Notes under the pieces: generated by a model
What the model saw: the letters and a program-made list of their open reading frames with translations, nothing else
Databases searched by the model: none
What the model was told of the DNA's origin: nothing
Position numbers and translations under genes: made by a program
Shown here: piece by piece, positions 34,536-45,963 of the stretch
How positions within the stretch are numbered: the first letter of the stretch is position 1
Layout: each line of letters opens with the position of its first letter
NCBI GenBank assembly: GCA_036426205.1
Contig: CM071573.1
Location: 38,845,455-38,909,454, forward strand
DNA: 64,000 nt
Direction: 5' to 3'
Source of the DNA: Ascaphus truei
Taxonomy: Eukaryota > Chordata > Amphibia > Anura > Ascaphidae

Positions 34536-36169
34536 TATATATATTTGCTATGAAGCTCACTGTAACAATATTCATGGGTGAAGGTTGGTGTATCGGGCAT
34601 GTGGCTTACCCCTTAATTACCTTTGTCGGTTATTATCGGCGATAAGGTGTTTTAAGGGGTTAATTGATATCTGAATGTAATTGCAATGTATTGCTTTTGT
34701 TTTGGCTATGTATTTTGTGGGCAAGGACAAGGATGTTGCTCTGCCGACGAGAGACTTCTTATTGATGATGAGGTCCAGTAGTACTTTATTTATTTGAATA
34801 TGCTAGTTAATGATTTTAATATGGGCAAATAATCTATTATACCTATCTGGATAATAGTTATTTTGGCACTATTTACGTGTAGGTGTTGAGGGGGGGGGGG
34901 TGGATTTATTGAATGTCATAGGGCCAGTTCATTTTTTTTTATATTCAGGGTTTGTTCCGTGGTTCTGCGTGAGACCTCTGGAGACCACCTGCGGGTCTCC
35001 TCGGGTATCTCACGGGTATCAGGCTGGTGGTTCCACGGGTGACACATGTGGGGATGAAGCGGTGGCCTCACATCTGTGGGGGCACCACGGACCCGTAGTC
35101 TGCGGGGATGAAGCGGTGGTCCCACATCCGTTGGGGCACCGCCGACCCATAGGTGCGGGGATGAAGCGGTGGTCCCACATCCGTGGGGGCACCGCGGACC
35201 CATAGTGAGCACTCGTGAGTTCCCCAGACCCCCGTGGGAACCACCCCTAGGCCCCGCAGACACCTGTGGGTCTGACCCGGGGCTCCCAGACATCCTTGGG
35301 CCTTCCGTGGGGACCCAATTGTGGCCCACGGTGACCCAAGAAGACCACCTGGGGGCCATGGTGCTTGGCGGGACCCACCAGCAGGCCTCCAGAACCTGTT
35401 TGAAAAGGGCTGCTGGTACCCTGTAGGTCTGTCAGGTGCCCCACCAGCCCACCGGGGACTCGCGTGGGGCTGTGTTATGAACCCTGTTTGTAAAAGGATA
35501 AATCTTGTATTTATGGGAGGGCACAGGGGGTGGGTAATGTATTTAATAAATATAATGATGCTTATTGTGGGGCTGTGTATTGTTTTTATTGTGGGTACTG
35601 GGGGTGAGGGGGGGTTCCCCAATGGTATGTGGTTAGGCCTCACTTGTGGGTAGTGGGTGAGGGTGGTTAGGCCTCACGGGGTGGGGGATTAGTGTGGGAG
35701 GGTATGTAGGCATCCCGAGTGGTGGGTGAGGTTGGGATAACCCCTTAATGACTGTAGTGGTTAATAACCGCTATGGTGATTAAGGGGTTAGGGGACATTA
35801 CATTGGATGTTTTCATTCTTGTGTCTGTTTTGCAGCAGCGGAAGGGACATGGGCAGGATGAAGAGGAGGATGGCCTTCATCGTGGCAGCCGGAGATGGGT
35901 GAGTGCTATATGTATTTAATGTATTTATTGCTGTTTATGTATTTAAAATGGGCACATTCACTATTATTCCTTTGTGGATAATAGTAATTGTGGCCATTAC
36001 TATACTGTATGTGTTAAGGGGGGGTATTTCTTTATAAGTATGTATGTGTTTAGACATTAATTTGGGGGGGCACATAATTGGTACTGCAGGCCTGCGGGTA
36101 ACACCCGAGGGCCCCCGCTGGCCTATAATATCATTGATGTGCATATATGTATATGTTAGGGGTTGTTGG

Positions 36170-36171
36170 GG

Positions 36172-36215
<44 letters not shown>
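36170..36215. repeat. (TA)n microsatellite
   Basis: A TA run of about 40 bases in the extra block of the right arm, followed by TTTA units to about 36260. Confidence 0.9.
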
Positions 36216-36217
<2 letters not shown>

Positions 36218-36592
36218 TTATTTATATAGAGATATTTATTTATTTAGATTTATTTATTTATTTAGTGTGGGGCTGCTGTGTGTGATTATTTTTTATTGTG
36301 GGTAGTGGGGGTGGGTGAAGGGGGTATTAGCCCCAATGGTGTTTTTTTAGGGATTGCGGGTGGGTAGCGGGAGGCCTTAACCTCTTCATGACCATAGCGG
36401 TATTAACTGCTACGGTCGTGAAGGGGTTAAGTGCACCCGCAACCCCCACAATACCCCCATCACCCACCCCCGCTACCCACAATAAAGCTGGCACGGTGGG
36501 TTAACCCCTTCATTGCCTTAGCGGTTAGCCGCTAAGGTAATGAAGTGGCCTTTAAATGCATTTTTCCTGCCTCGGATGCATGGGTTACAATT

Positions 36593-36727
36593 AGAAGACC
36601 CGTGGATTGATTTGGATTTTTAGTTTAATGTTTATTTTTTTATGGTTTTTTATTTTATGGGTTCCTGTGCCTGGTGGATTGATTCGTGAGTAAGCTGTTC
36701 AACGGGAGTCGGTGGGGTCAAGTCATG
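36593..36727 (+). repeat. Direct repeat, copy outside the right arm
   Basis: Matches 33031-33163 along its length with small differences, including GGGAGTCGGTGGGGTCAAGT. Its position suggests it marks one boundary of the composite element. Confidence 0.8.
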
Positions 36728-38535
36728 TACAGTAAATCCCAGATGTTTTTTGTCCCCCATTTACAAGCCATTCCCTGGCTGCCATGTTAAAAGACAAAAT
36801 GTATTGCTTGCCATACCCTCTAACCGACACATGATGGCAGTATAGAAACCGGCATTTCAATGAGCTGTAGGTATTTTTATGACCGAGTTTCATAGGGGTC
36901 CCAATGGGCTGTAGGTATTTTTATGACGGAGCCTCAAAAGGCTCTCACAGATTTAGAGTCCCCCTGTCTAAAAGGGTGTCAGTTATGAAAAGACCCAGAT
37001 ACACATAATGTATACAATACTGGCATACTGATGCACAGCAGATGTCAGGCTAGTGACACCTCTGAGTCAGAAATCAGACACAGTGGCCCCAAGTTATGGG
37101 TGTAGCCCAGGTATGCTAAGTGGCATGGGCGTCAACCTGACCCATGCGCCCTGCCCACTGGACAGCCCTTTCGACCGGTCTTATTAACTGTGGGTAACTT
37201 GGCTATTCGTGTTTTTTTTTGTTCCCACGAGGGGATTGGATCCACATGTTAAAGATAGCTTTGGCCAGTCTATAACTGTGGCTCCCCAGGTATCCCCGGT
37301 GTGTTTCCTGAATTTTAATCCATGATGTAAAGATGCAAGACTTTGTTCTAGCCCAGCAGCAACCAGTCCATGAGTGTAGGGGTTAATAACAACATAACCA
37401 CAGGACTTTTAAAACCAAGGTTGCATTTCTGGCGCTTGCAAGCAAAGGACAATTTCTTTCGTTCCAAGGACAATTTATTTCGTTCCTTTATCTCAGTGAG
37501 TGTTGTTTTCAGTGTATTCTGCAGATGTCGTGTGTTTGTCTATTAAGGAAATAAATCACAATTTATTTTGCAACTTGTTCTGTTCAATCAAGTACCCAGA
37601 AATATAAATGTGTTGATAAAAGTTGGTGTCATTGTGACATATATAATGAAATAATTGAAATGATGACTGTCCGTGGTGTATTTTTATTTCTCCCATTTCT
37701 GCTGCAAGAATACTTCAGAAGCCATTTAATCAAGTTGTCTAAATAATTGTTCGGTTTGATTCCACTGTCTGCAGGAAGGAACATTTCACAAGGGCTCTTC
37801 AGCCATGAAAACTAAGCACAGTAAATCACTGTGAATGGTACAATTGAAGTGACCTGTCTCTTAATTCCTATATTGCTGGAATAATGAGTCATCAACATCT
37901 GCAGGTGGCATCTCAATGTTAATCCTATATTGCTGGTCAGAAAAAAAAATAATTATAACAAAGAAATATCACTGAAATCAATAGCGACTTTTTCTGCGGT
38001 ATCCTTTTTTTCACCCAATTTTTCATCCAGGAAACTTCAACAAATAACTCTTTTGGGGCCATTTACGGACTTTGAAGCATATCCATTATTTTCTTGTAAA
38101 TTGTTTTTTTTTTTCAAGCTGTCCCCAGTTTTAGGAAAGTTTCATGGATCACCGTGTTTGGGAATGAAGCAAGTGGAGAAGTTTGTGTTGCTTTGCAGCC
38201 CACCTCATACCTGGTGTTAAAATCCATCCAAAATGCTAAGTTAACAAGCAAAAGTAAACTTGCTGTTATTTACTATAAATTGCCCTTAATTCTTACATAG
38301 TGATGTATCTTGAAACCTGCATTAAGCTCGCCCCTTTTTGTTCATTTACATGCAGTTGAAAGTGTGTATGTGATAGAAAACCTTACCAAACGTGGCGCTC
38401 TGTATACCAAAGTGTAGCTATTTACACAACAGTGAAGTGTAAAATGAACTAAATAAAAGAAATAGTGATACTCATACAAACACATATGACGAATGCCGCT
38501 GTAACCCAGTGTAGGATTGCTCTCTCAATCCTCGT
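36728..38535. other. Intergenic with small local duplications
   Basis: GAGCTGTAGGTATTTTTATG is repeated as GGGCTGTAGGTATTTTTATG 45 bases later (36858-36936), and GACAATTTCTTTCGTTCC is doubled at 37448-37486. The stretch 37.69-37.93 kb looks of higher complexity and could be a conserved noncoding element, but this cannot be shown here. Confidence 0.4.
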
Positions 38536-38591
38536 GACAAGTGGAAAGGTGTAGATCATCAGGAAGCGCAAACATGTGAAAACAGAAACAT

Positions 38592-39972
38592 ATTCTTTTT
38601 TTTGTAACTTAATTTTATTGGTTTATAATAGTATACAGTACAATACATTACACGATACATTATGTCATGGTGATTCTCCTTGTATCCGGAAATATAACTC
38701 TACTAATATCAGTGGAATAGAACTTCAACTTGTGGTCAGACTGGTGAGCTTAAAGGGGTATCAAGACATGGCTTGCAGTCAGAGTCCATATTACGGTGTC
38801 ATACCCCCCTTCTAATCGGGGGGGATCAGGTGTACATTCTCTGTCCCCTAGTCAATAACTTCCCAATCGGCTAACCATCTGACACCCTACTCATCCAGAC
38901 GACGTATACATAGACAGATAGACAACTACATGGGTAGACAAACAAACGTGGAGACCGACAAACAATCAACCATACGGACGGACAAACCGGTAGACAAACA
39001 TTGAACCAAGAGGAAGAAAAAAAAAAAAGGGGGGGGGGGAGGGGGGGGTGGGAGGAGGGGGGGGGGGGTGGGTGTTAGTGATCATGAGTGTGTCTTAGAG
39101 TTGTTATGCGGCCTCTCTAGGTGTGTTGCCTGGCTGGAATGTGGTCATCCGATGCAGAGCATGGGTGTAGTACACCTCTCCCAAGGAGAACGGACCTGAA
39201 AACTATCATAGCCAGATTGATGTCCTTTCTATCCCCGGGATATCTGTCTGTGCCAACCAAGGCGTCCAGACTTTTAGATAATTGTCGCCAGTGTCGTTAA
39301 CCAGACTCGTTAACTTTTCCATCTGGCAGATAAACCAAATACGATTCCGAATTTTTGGGATGGTTGGTATGTCTGAGCTTTTCCATAGTGCTGCGATCTC
39401 ACACCGCGTTGCAATTGCAAAGTGAGCAATAAGTTTATTGTGAGCTTTAGAGAGACCCGCTAGTGGTCTGTTCAAGAGAAACAGCCACGGGTCTGGGGGA
39501 ATAGTGAGATCAAACAGTCTCTGTATCCAAAGTCTAATTGTCTCCCAAAATGAGGAGATCCGCGGGCAAGACCACAGCATATGTAGCAGGTCTGCTGATC
39601 CTCCACATTGGCGTGGGCACATCGGGGAGGATCCCGGCACGAACCTTGATAATTTTAGTGGGGTAAGGTACCATCGCATCAGGACCTTATATGCGTTCTC
39701 CTTGAGGGTGGTACATATGGAACACTTTGCTGTGGCTAGAAAAATAGCACTCCAGTCCTCGTCTTCCAGACATTCCCCGATGTCTGCTTCCCATCGTGAT
39801 CTAAATGAGGGTATCTCATGGGCTTGTTCACTAGAACTGATCACCTCGCTGTATAGCCGCGAGGTAAGTCCCTTTGTGTCGGTCTCTGCCAGACAGAGCT
39901 TTTCGAAGGATGTCAATGGTGGGTACGGGGCAAATTTGTTGTAGAACGCCCTGATCTGGAGGTATCTAAAGA
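38592..39972 (-). pseudogene. Tx1/L1-type ORF2 C-terminal fragment
   Basis: On the - strand an open frame (39206-39916, extended to about 39972) reads FFRYLQIRAFYNKF, TSFEKLCLAET, AYKVLMRWYLTPLKL and a Cys-x3-Cys-x7-His-x4-Cys-like knuckle (MCPRQCGGSADLLHMLWSCP). This is the end of ORF2 in Tx1/L1-type LINEs. After the stop comes a 3 prime region that includes poly-G/poly-A runs near 39015-39073 and ends with a T-rich (A-rich on the - strand) tail near 38595. The 5 prime part is lost, as usual for L1 insertions. A related fragment is at 53.5-54.1 kb. Confidence 0.75.
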
Positions 39973-40874
39973 ATTAGTATAATAATAAGTACTTAGATGT
40001 ACGAAACGCGTTGGATGTATTTAGTTTATGCCAATTTATTGTTTTTTATTATCCCCTGTATCTGCATTGTATTCAATACCATTTGGGGTTTTTTTGCTGA
40101 TTGAAGCGGTATTGCGCCGCTGTAGAGACTCTGAAGGACTTTCTTCTGCTCCTTCCTTATTGCCACGGGAGCTGTGACGTCACCCCGCTACATCACGTGA
40201 CGGAGCGACATCGTGGCACGCCGTGCAGGTGCATGCAATTGCGGAAGTGTCTGCTGAGCCTCTCCATCGGCTCTGAACTGCCCTGTCACTGCTGCAAACG
40301 GAGGATTGTAAGAAAAGAAGAAAAACCCTTGGAAGAGGCATACTGCCGCCTGAGACTTTGTTTCAGTGAGTGCTTGAACCTGCAGTTGAGCCAGACTGCT
40401 GCTAAGGAACTCCCCTGAAAGCAGCTTCCAGCTGGACAAAGAGTGTATGAGGGATCCTGTGCCCCACAACCACCACAGAGGCTCCTGCAGATAAAGCTGA
40501 TTCCCCTGTCTACAATCCTGGAGTGGTAACAAGTGTTATATACACTAAATGCTTATGTATTCCTTATTTGATGTACGCAGATTTTATACCCCAATATTAT
40601 TGTAATACATTTTTATTACTTGCTTCACTATTTGGCGTTGTGCGCTGTTTTCTTTTTGTTTCCATTTCCTAGAGTGTGTGGGGTGCTGAGCCACCCCCAA
40701 TGTTTATAGCAGCAGACGCCCTTATCAACCACACGGTTATGATTTAATTTATTATATAATCACTTATTCACTTGGTATTGTGGTTTATATAGTCTATATA
40801 TGGTTTAGTCACTGCACTTTAATTAGTTATAAGTAGGAGTTAGATAGTAGCGCACAGTTTATTTTTGTTTGTTC
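39973..40874. other. Repeat-like intergenic sequence
   Basis: TACGAAACGCGTTGG at about 39999-40013 recalls the GATGAAACGCGTAGG at 837-849. The open frame 40101-40418 has no recognised domain. No gene is called. Confidence 0.35.
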
Positions 40875-41545
40875 ACATACACTCCAATGGACCTTAGTGA
40901 AGAATAGAGCCGGACATAGTGCAGACTGTACAGGATATTTTATAAAGGTAAGTAAAATCCAATGAACTCACATGATATAAAGTTTAAAAAAGCATTTAGA
41001 TCTCACGCAGTGGATGTCAGCATCCGGATGAGTGGTGTCTCTGCTATCCCTCTGTTCTGGCGTGCGTGTCACGGATGCGTCTCACCGATACCGGAAGTGA
41101 CGAGCGGAACCCCTGAGAGCGGATGACGTCATTTCCGGTTTGGGTGAGACGCATCAGTGACACGCACGCTGAGATACAGGGGAGGCAGAGAGATCATTCA
41201 TTCCACTGCTGAGATCCGTTTCGGGAGATCTAAACACTTGTATACACTTTTAACCATGTGAGTGTATTGTACCACACTTACCTTTTATACATTTTCCACA
41301 CAGTCTGCACTATGTCCGGTTCTTTTGTTATTTACTAAGGTCACCAGAGTATATTATTCCACTGAGAACACCATCTCTGACGGGCTGCCATTCAAAGATA
41401 CCTTTACGTGAACACTACTCACTCCATGTTTGTGAGTATTTTGCACACCGATTTTGGAGTATTATCTCTCACATTTATTTTTTCTGTTTTTACATGGTTT
41501 GTGCTTCCCGATGACCTACACCTCTCCATTGGAGTGTATACCTGT
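40875..41545. repeat. Fold-back repeat centred near 41114
   Basis: A perfect-looking core (41060-41103 with 41125-41170) holds GCGTGCGTGTCAC and its complement, and a TGACGTCA at 41124-41131. Outside it, CCGGACATAGTGCAGACTGT (from about 40912) is answered by its diverged complement near 41308-41325, and ATACACTCCAATGG (40877) by CCATTGGAGTGTAT (41526). The right arm has an extra 170-base block. Confidence 0.8.
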
Positions 41546-41757
41546 TTGGTGACGATCTGATATCTTGACCGCATTGCCTGCAGTACACCACCTAAAGATA
41601 CCTTTACGTGTCCATATCCATCTCACGTTTGTGAGTATTCTGCATATAGACCTGATACTATATTTTTCACGCTATTGTTATTACAATATTGCACCATCAG
41701 AATATGTTTCTGTTTTCACATGTTTGCGCTTCCTGATGATCTACACCTTTCCACATG
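41390..41757 (+). repeat. Diverged direct duplication beside the fold-back
   Basis: AAAGATACCTTTACGTG and the later GCTTCC-GATGA-CTACACCT words occur at 41393-41525 and again at 41593-41750. The second copy ends with a segment whose complement is found at 38536-38591, next to the L1-type fragment. Confidence 0.75.
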
Positions 41758-41810
41758 CAGTTGAAAACCTGCTGGCACAGAGCATACAAAAAAAAAAGAT
41801 GGGAAACATT

Positions 41811-41920
41811 TAGTACAGTCCTCAAGACACCCCAACAGGCCGGGGTTTCAGGATATCCCCTCTTCAGCACAGGTTGCTCAATCAGTCCCTGCATCAGGAC
41901 AGGTAGCTCAATACGTGTGT
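41811..41920 (+). mobile_element. Half copy of hAT-like MITE (family B)
   Basis: CAGTCCTCAAGACACCCCAAC, then GGATATCCCCTCTTCAGC and CAGGTTGCTCAATCAG. The right half is replaced by other sequence. Confidence 0.65.
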
Positions 41921-42312
41921 ATTTTATAGAAAGAACATCCAAGTTGATTGACAACAGAGTTAGTGCTAGTATTAATGTGTATCAGCTCCCGAGACCCCCG
42001 GCATCAATCCGATGCAGGAAAAATGCATTTTTCCCCCTAAGTCCCTCTCTCGCATTCCCTCTCGCCAGCTTTTGCTGGCAACAAGACTCTAGCATAAAAT
42101 TGCAATTCCCACTAGAATTGCACAATTTTATCAAAATTGCGATTTGGGGCGTCTCGCCGGCTTCCGCGCAATGTGTTTGGCCAGGAGCCAGAAATCACGA
42201 TAAAATGCTTTCGCCGCACGATTTAACCAACTTATCAAAGCTTTCTGAATAGCTGCCTTCCGAGAACAGCTCGAAAGCCTCGATAAGTTGGTTATCGAGG
42301 CTATTAGAATAG

Positions 42313-42521
42313 GCCCCTGAGAGAGAGAGACAGGGAGAGAGACACACACTGACAGACGGAGACAGAGAGAGAGACATAGAGACAGATTGACAGAGAAGGA
42401 CAGAGAGAGAGACACAGACAGAAAGACAGACAGAAATACAGAGAGAGAAACAGACTGACAGACAGATTGACAGAGAAAGAGAGAGAGAGAGACAGAGAGA
42501 GAAAAAGAAAGAACGACAGGC

Positions 42522-42577
<56 letters not shown>

Positions 42578-42622
42578 AGAGAGAGAGGGAAAAAGAGAGA
42601 CAGACAGGCAGACAGAGGGGGA
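42313..42622. repeat. (GA)n/(GACA)n purine tract
   Basis: Three hundred bases of GAGA with scattered GACA and one pure GA core at about 42521-42572. The complementary strand gives Ser-Leu and Ser-Val-rich false frames. Confidence 0.95.
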
Positions 42623-43535
42623 CACAGGGTATTCTCCCCCTGGCGGATTTTCAATGATAGAAACATTTTTTTTAAACTGATCCACGGAAATTCCGCGGCT
42701 AAAGGGAAACTGAAAATCCCCAGCGGGATCTGGCGGCCATTGCTCCCATCTCTAATGATCAGCTGCATGTATGACTGGTGTATAAATAAGACCAGGAACT
42801 GCATGTGGCATATACAATCAGTGATTCAATTCTGTGAAGTATGTACCTGAGAAATACATATTTAAGCTTTAAATCTGTAATGTAATAAAGTAATTGTTAC
42901 AGAGACGCTCCGTATAGCGCATCTCCTCGGTGTAGCCGTTTTGTTCACAAATACAAAATGATGCTGAGGTTGCAATCCTTTTTTTTCATGTTGTGCCATT
43001 AGTGGCTCATCTGTGTTTTATTAAGAAGACGCACACGGAGTGTATCATGCTGGAAGAGGTGATTGATTGAACAACAGTAAGTGTAACTCAGCACAATCAT
43101 ACACAATCACAGAGCAGCTGTCTGTGTACCTAGTCCCATACATAGTGAGGAAAAGATAGCTGCAATTAGGTAATGTAACAAATTAACTATTGTGGTCTCT
43201 CAGCCATGTAGAGAATATACTGTATACAGGTTTCCTATAATCATTTAAAAGTGGACCCATTAACATTTCCAAGAGAATAATCACTAATGTCTATACTCTG
43301 CCCAGATATGACATCATTGCAAGTTCTTCTATTGAAATAAAAAAAATATTGGTAACCAGTGGCAGATTACATCCGTCTGGGGCTCCGAGGCACAAAGACT
43401 TTGGGGGTCTTTTCTTGAGGCGGTCATCCTTCTGCAGCTTTGTGGCATCATGTGACATATGGTCGCCAGGACAATGCGATGCTGCAGGAGGAGGGCCGCT
43501 CCGGAGAAGGTAAGAGACAACCCCTCTGTCTCTTA
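42623..43535. other. Intergenic, repeat fragments
   Basis: No gene. The part 43360-43530 (GAGGCACAAAGACTTTGG through GGAGAAGGTAAGAGACA) resembles sequences at 57390-57515 and 58965-58995 and belongs to the same unnamed repeat. Confidence 0.4.
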
Positions 43536-45250
43536 GGCTGCGTCCCTGCTAGCGCTGAGAGGGCGGCGCGTGGCTAGGTGACTTGCACATCTAAATATAT
43601 AAAATCGAAAGGTTGGTACTAGCTGCGGTGAATCTGATTGGTCCTCAGCCTCTGGCCAATCAGATTGGTGGCTCTAACGTCACCCAACTGCCACTCTCTT
43701 CCCCCTCGGCCACACACACACATACTAACTCTCTCTCTCTCTCACTCACTCACACTCTTACTCACCTCCCTCCCCAGCGCTCACTTCCCTCCCCGGCGCT
43801 CACTTCCCTCCCTCCCCGGCGGGGGAACAGGCAGTGGGCAGGCAGCCTCGCCGAGTGGCTAAGATGGCGGCGCCCGGAAGGACCCCCTTCCTCCTGCAGC
43901 TGCCTCGCGGCACCAAGTGCCTAAGATGGCGGCGCCCGGAAGGACTCACCTCCCTCCCCGGTGCTCACTTCCCTCCCTCCTTCCCTGGCGCTCACTTCCC
44001 TCCCTCCCCGGCGCTCACTTCCCTCCCTCCCCGGTGGGGGGACAGGCAGTGGGCAGGCAGCCTCCGGAAGGACCCCCGCTTCCGGGCGCTCAACCACTTC
44101 CCCCCACCACCCAGAGCACGCTCTCTACGGCTCACCCCCCACACGCCGCTACCCCGGTCAACATCCCCGAGGAGCAGGAGGAGGGCGGCTACGCAATAGC
44201 TCCCTTGTGCCACCGGGAGTCGCCATAGGCCACGAGGGGGGAGAGAACCACTGGCAGGCCGAGGAGCGCGGCATGCTGCCAGGTGAGGAAATGCAGGGGG
44301 AGGAATCCATGCTTTTGACGCCCCCCCGCTTGGATCCCCTCCCCCCCCCTTGCCTTTGATTCCGCCCCGCTCCTTTGACGCCCCCCTGCCTTTGACCCCC
44401 CCCCCCTGCCTTTGACGCCCCCCAGCTTTTGACGCCCCCCCTGCCTTTGATGCTCCCCCCCTGCCTTTGACGCCCCCCCTGCCTTTGATGCCCCGCCCCC
44501 TGCCTTTGACGCCCCCCCTACCTTTGACGTCCCCCCCCTGCCTTTGACACCCCCCCTACTTTGACGCCCCCCCGCCTTTGACGCCCCCCCTGCCTTTGAC
44601 ACTCCCCCTCCTTTGACCCCCCCCTGCCTTTGACGCCCCCCTGCCTTTGACCCCCCCCTGCCTTGACCCCTCCTTGCTTATGCCCCCCTGCCCTTTGACG
44701 CCCCCCCTGCCTTGACGCCCCCCCTGCCTTTGACTCCCCCCCTCTGCCTTGACGCCCCCCCACCTTTGATGCCCCCCAGCCTTGACGCCCCCCCCCCTCT
44801 CCAACACCCCGCCCCCCCATTGCCTTTGACGCCACCCCTCCCTGCCTTTGACCCACCCCCCTGGCTTCACACCCCCCTGCCTTTCATGCCCCCTCCCTGC
44901 CTTTCACGCCCCACCCCCCCTCCCTGCCTTTCACCCCCCCACCCCCCCCCTGCCTTTCACCCCCCCCCCCCGTCCCCTCCCTGCCTCCGGCAATGCGGTT
45001 ATCCGCTATATCTATATATATATATATATATACACATGCAAGTCCCTGCTCATGCGATGCGCGCGCGCGTATGAGCGAGCACACGCTCACCGGCGTTCAG
45101 GTAAACACATTTTTTAAACTTTCTAGCACGCTCAGCTTTCCCTGCAGCGCCCCCCCCCCCCCCGCCCACGAGCGCTTGCGAAAATTTTAAGGACACCCGA
45201 TGCTTGGAGAGCTCTCCAAGCATGAGCGCGCTCCGCGCCAGTGGGGACAA
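43536..45250. mobile_element. GC-rich composite, possible Harbinger-like element
   Basis: It starts after TTA with GGCTGCGTCCCTGCTAGCGC, and near 45225-45247 there is GCGCTCC...GCCAGTGGGGAC, roughly the complement of that start. Inside are inverted CCAAT boxes (43640-43680), duplicated blocks with AAGATGGCGGCGCCCGGAAG (43860 and 43922), a GCGCTCACTTCCCTCC array and the C-rich minisatellite. The boundaries and family are uncertain; it could instead be a CpG island that expanded. Confidence 0.35.
44316..44990. repeat. C-rich minisatellite, unit about 18 bp
   Basis: About 35 imperfect copies of CCCCCCTGCCTTTGACG; toward the right the units change to CTGCCTTTCAC with longer C runs. Strong strand asymmetry: almost no G on the + strand. 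The - strand is G-rich and gives false Gly-Gln-Lys frames. Confidence 0.9.
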
Positions 45251-45654
45251 ATACTTTTACCTTGTGTGAGGTACGGGGACTCGGCAGCTCCCAACCTCTG
45301 ATCGGGCGCAAGTTGGATCCCTGCGCCAACAGGAGCAGGGCGAGCATGGCAGACAGTGACTGCAGCCGGGCTGCTGCATGTGGAGCCACAGCACCGGCCC
45401 ACCGCAACCTATGCCCCCCCCCCAAACCATGAGGGCCCTTAGGCACTGTTGATAACTGATAAGGGGGAAAACAGAAACATATCAGGCTGGACATCTTGTT
45501 CAGTCTGGAGGAACCCTGAAGGTTACCTCCCCTGCACTCTCCCCAAAGAGGAGGGAAATCAGGACCAATATCACTTTGGCTTGGAGCAAGCAGAAAGAAA
45601 TGGTTCTTTGCTTAACCCTTCTGTTGCTGGAACTGCAATGAGTTGATGGTCTCC

Positions 45655-45902
45655 TTGGGCAGTGAAATGGTTAAAACGAGTAGCTCCGTGGTATTAACAC
45701 TGCCTATGAAGTGGGTGAAGATGGTGTGAATCTCAGTGTCAGCTCCCCTTGTGCCCTTGGGGCAAATCACTCAATCTCCCTGCGCCTCAGGCATCAGCAT
45801 TAGATGGTAAGCTCTGCGGGGCAGGGATTCATTGTGACTGGATATTTTTATGTACAGCACTGCAAACACAGAGCGTTTAATACAAATAAACAATATTATT
45901 AT
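45655..45902 (+). mobile_element. MIR/CORE-like tRNA-derived SINE
   Basis: The left part has a GTAGCTCCGTGGTATT A-box and a GGTGTGAATCTCAGTG B-box of RNA polymerase III. The middle CCCTTGGGGCAAATCACTC and CTCCCTGCGCCTCAGG match the core of MIR-like SINEs, and the right part GATGGTAAGCTCTGCGGGGC ending in ATAAACAATATTATTATT is an L2-like tail. So it is a tRNA-headed SINE mobilised by L2-type LINEs. Confidence 0.75.
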
Positions 45903-45963
45903 TAAGAGACCTATCTGCTTTTGGATGCCATAACAGCCCTGTAGTTCAGCACACTGTGTAATC

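Larger units (their letters stand above)
30879..36547. repeat. Large nested palindrome, 5.7 kb
   Basis: Reverse-complement homology pairs 30995-32575 with 34130-35948, and the outer hairpins 30879-30920 with 36506-36547. The right side carries an extra 0.5-kb block with its own palindrome around 36408. Within each arm a subrepeat of about 53 bp (GTGCCCCCACAGATGTG...CCACCGCTTC) occurs three or four times. The spacer (32576-34129) is unique apart from a GC-rich module. At least eight hairpins of the form TTAACCCCTT...AAGGGGTTAA are spread along it (30877, 31155, 32259, 34606, 35737, 36376 and 36501 are clear starts). No transposase or other protein is recognisable, though both arms keep a similar 85-codon open frame through the subrepeats. 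Confidence 0.85.

Noticed and set aside
41755..42252. 165-codon frame
   Set aside because: Begins in an L1-adjacent repeat and runs through a hAT-like half copy; no domain.
42131..42685. 184-codon Ser-Leu-Val frame on the - strand
   Set aside because: Product of the GAGA/GACA purine tract.
44189..44870. Gly-Gln-Lys-rich frames on the - strand
   Set aside because: Product of the C-rich 18-bp minisatellite.
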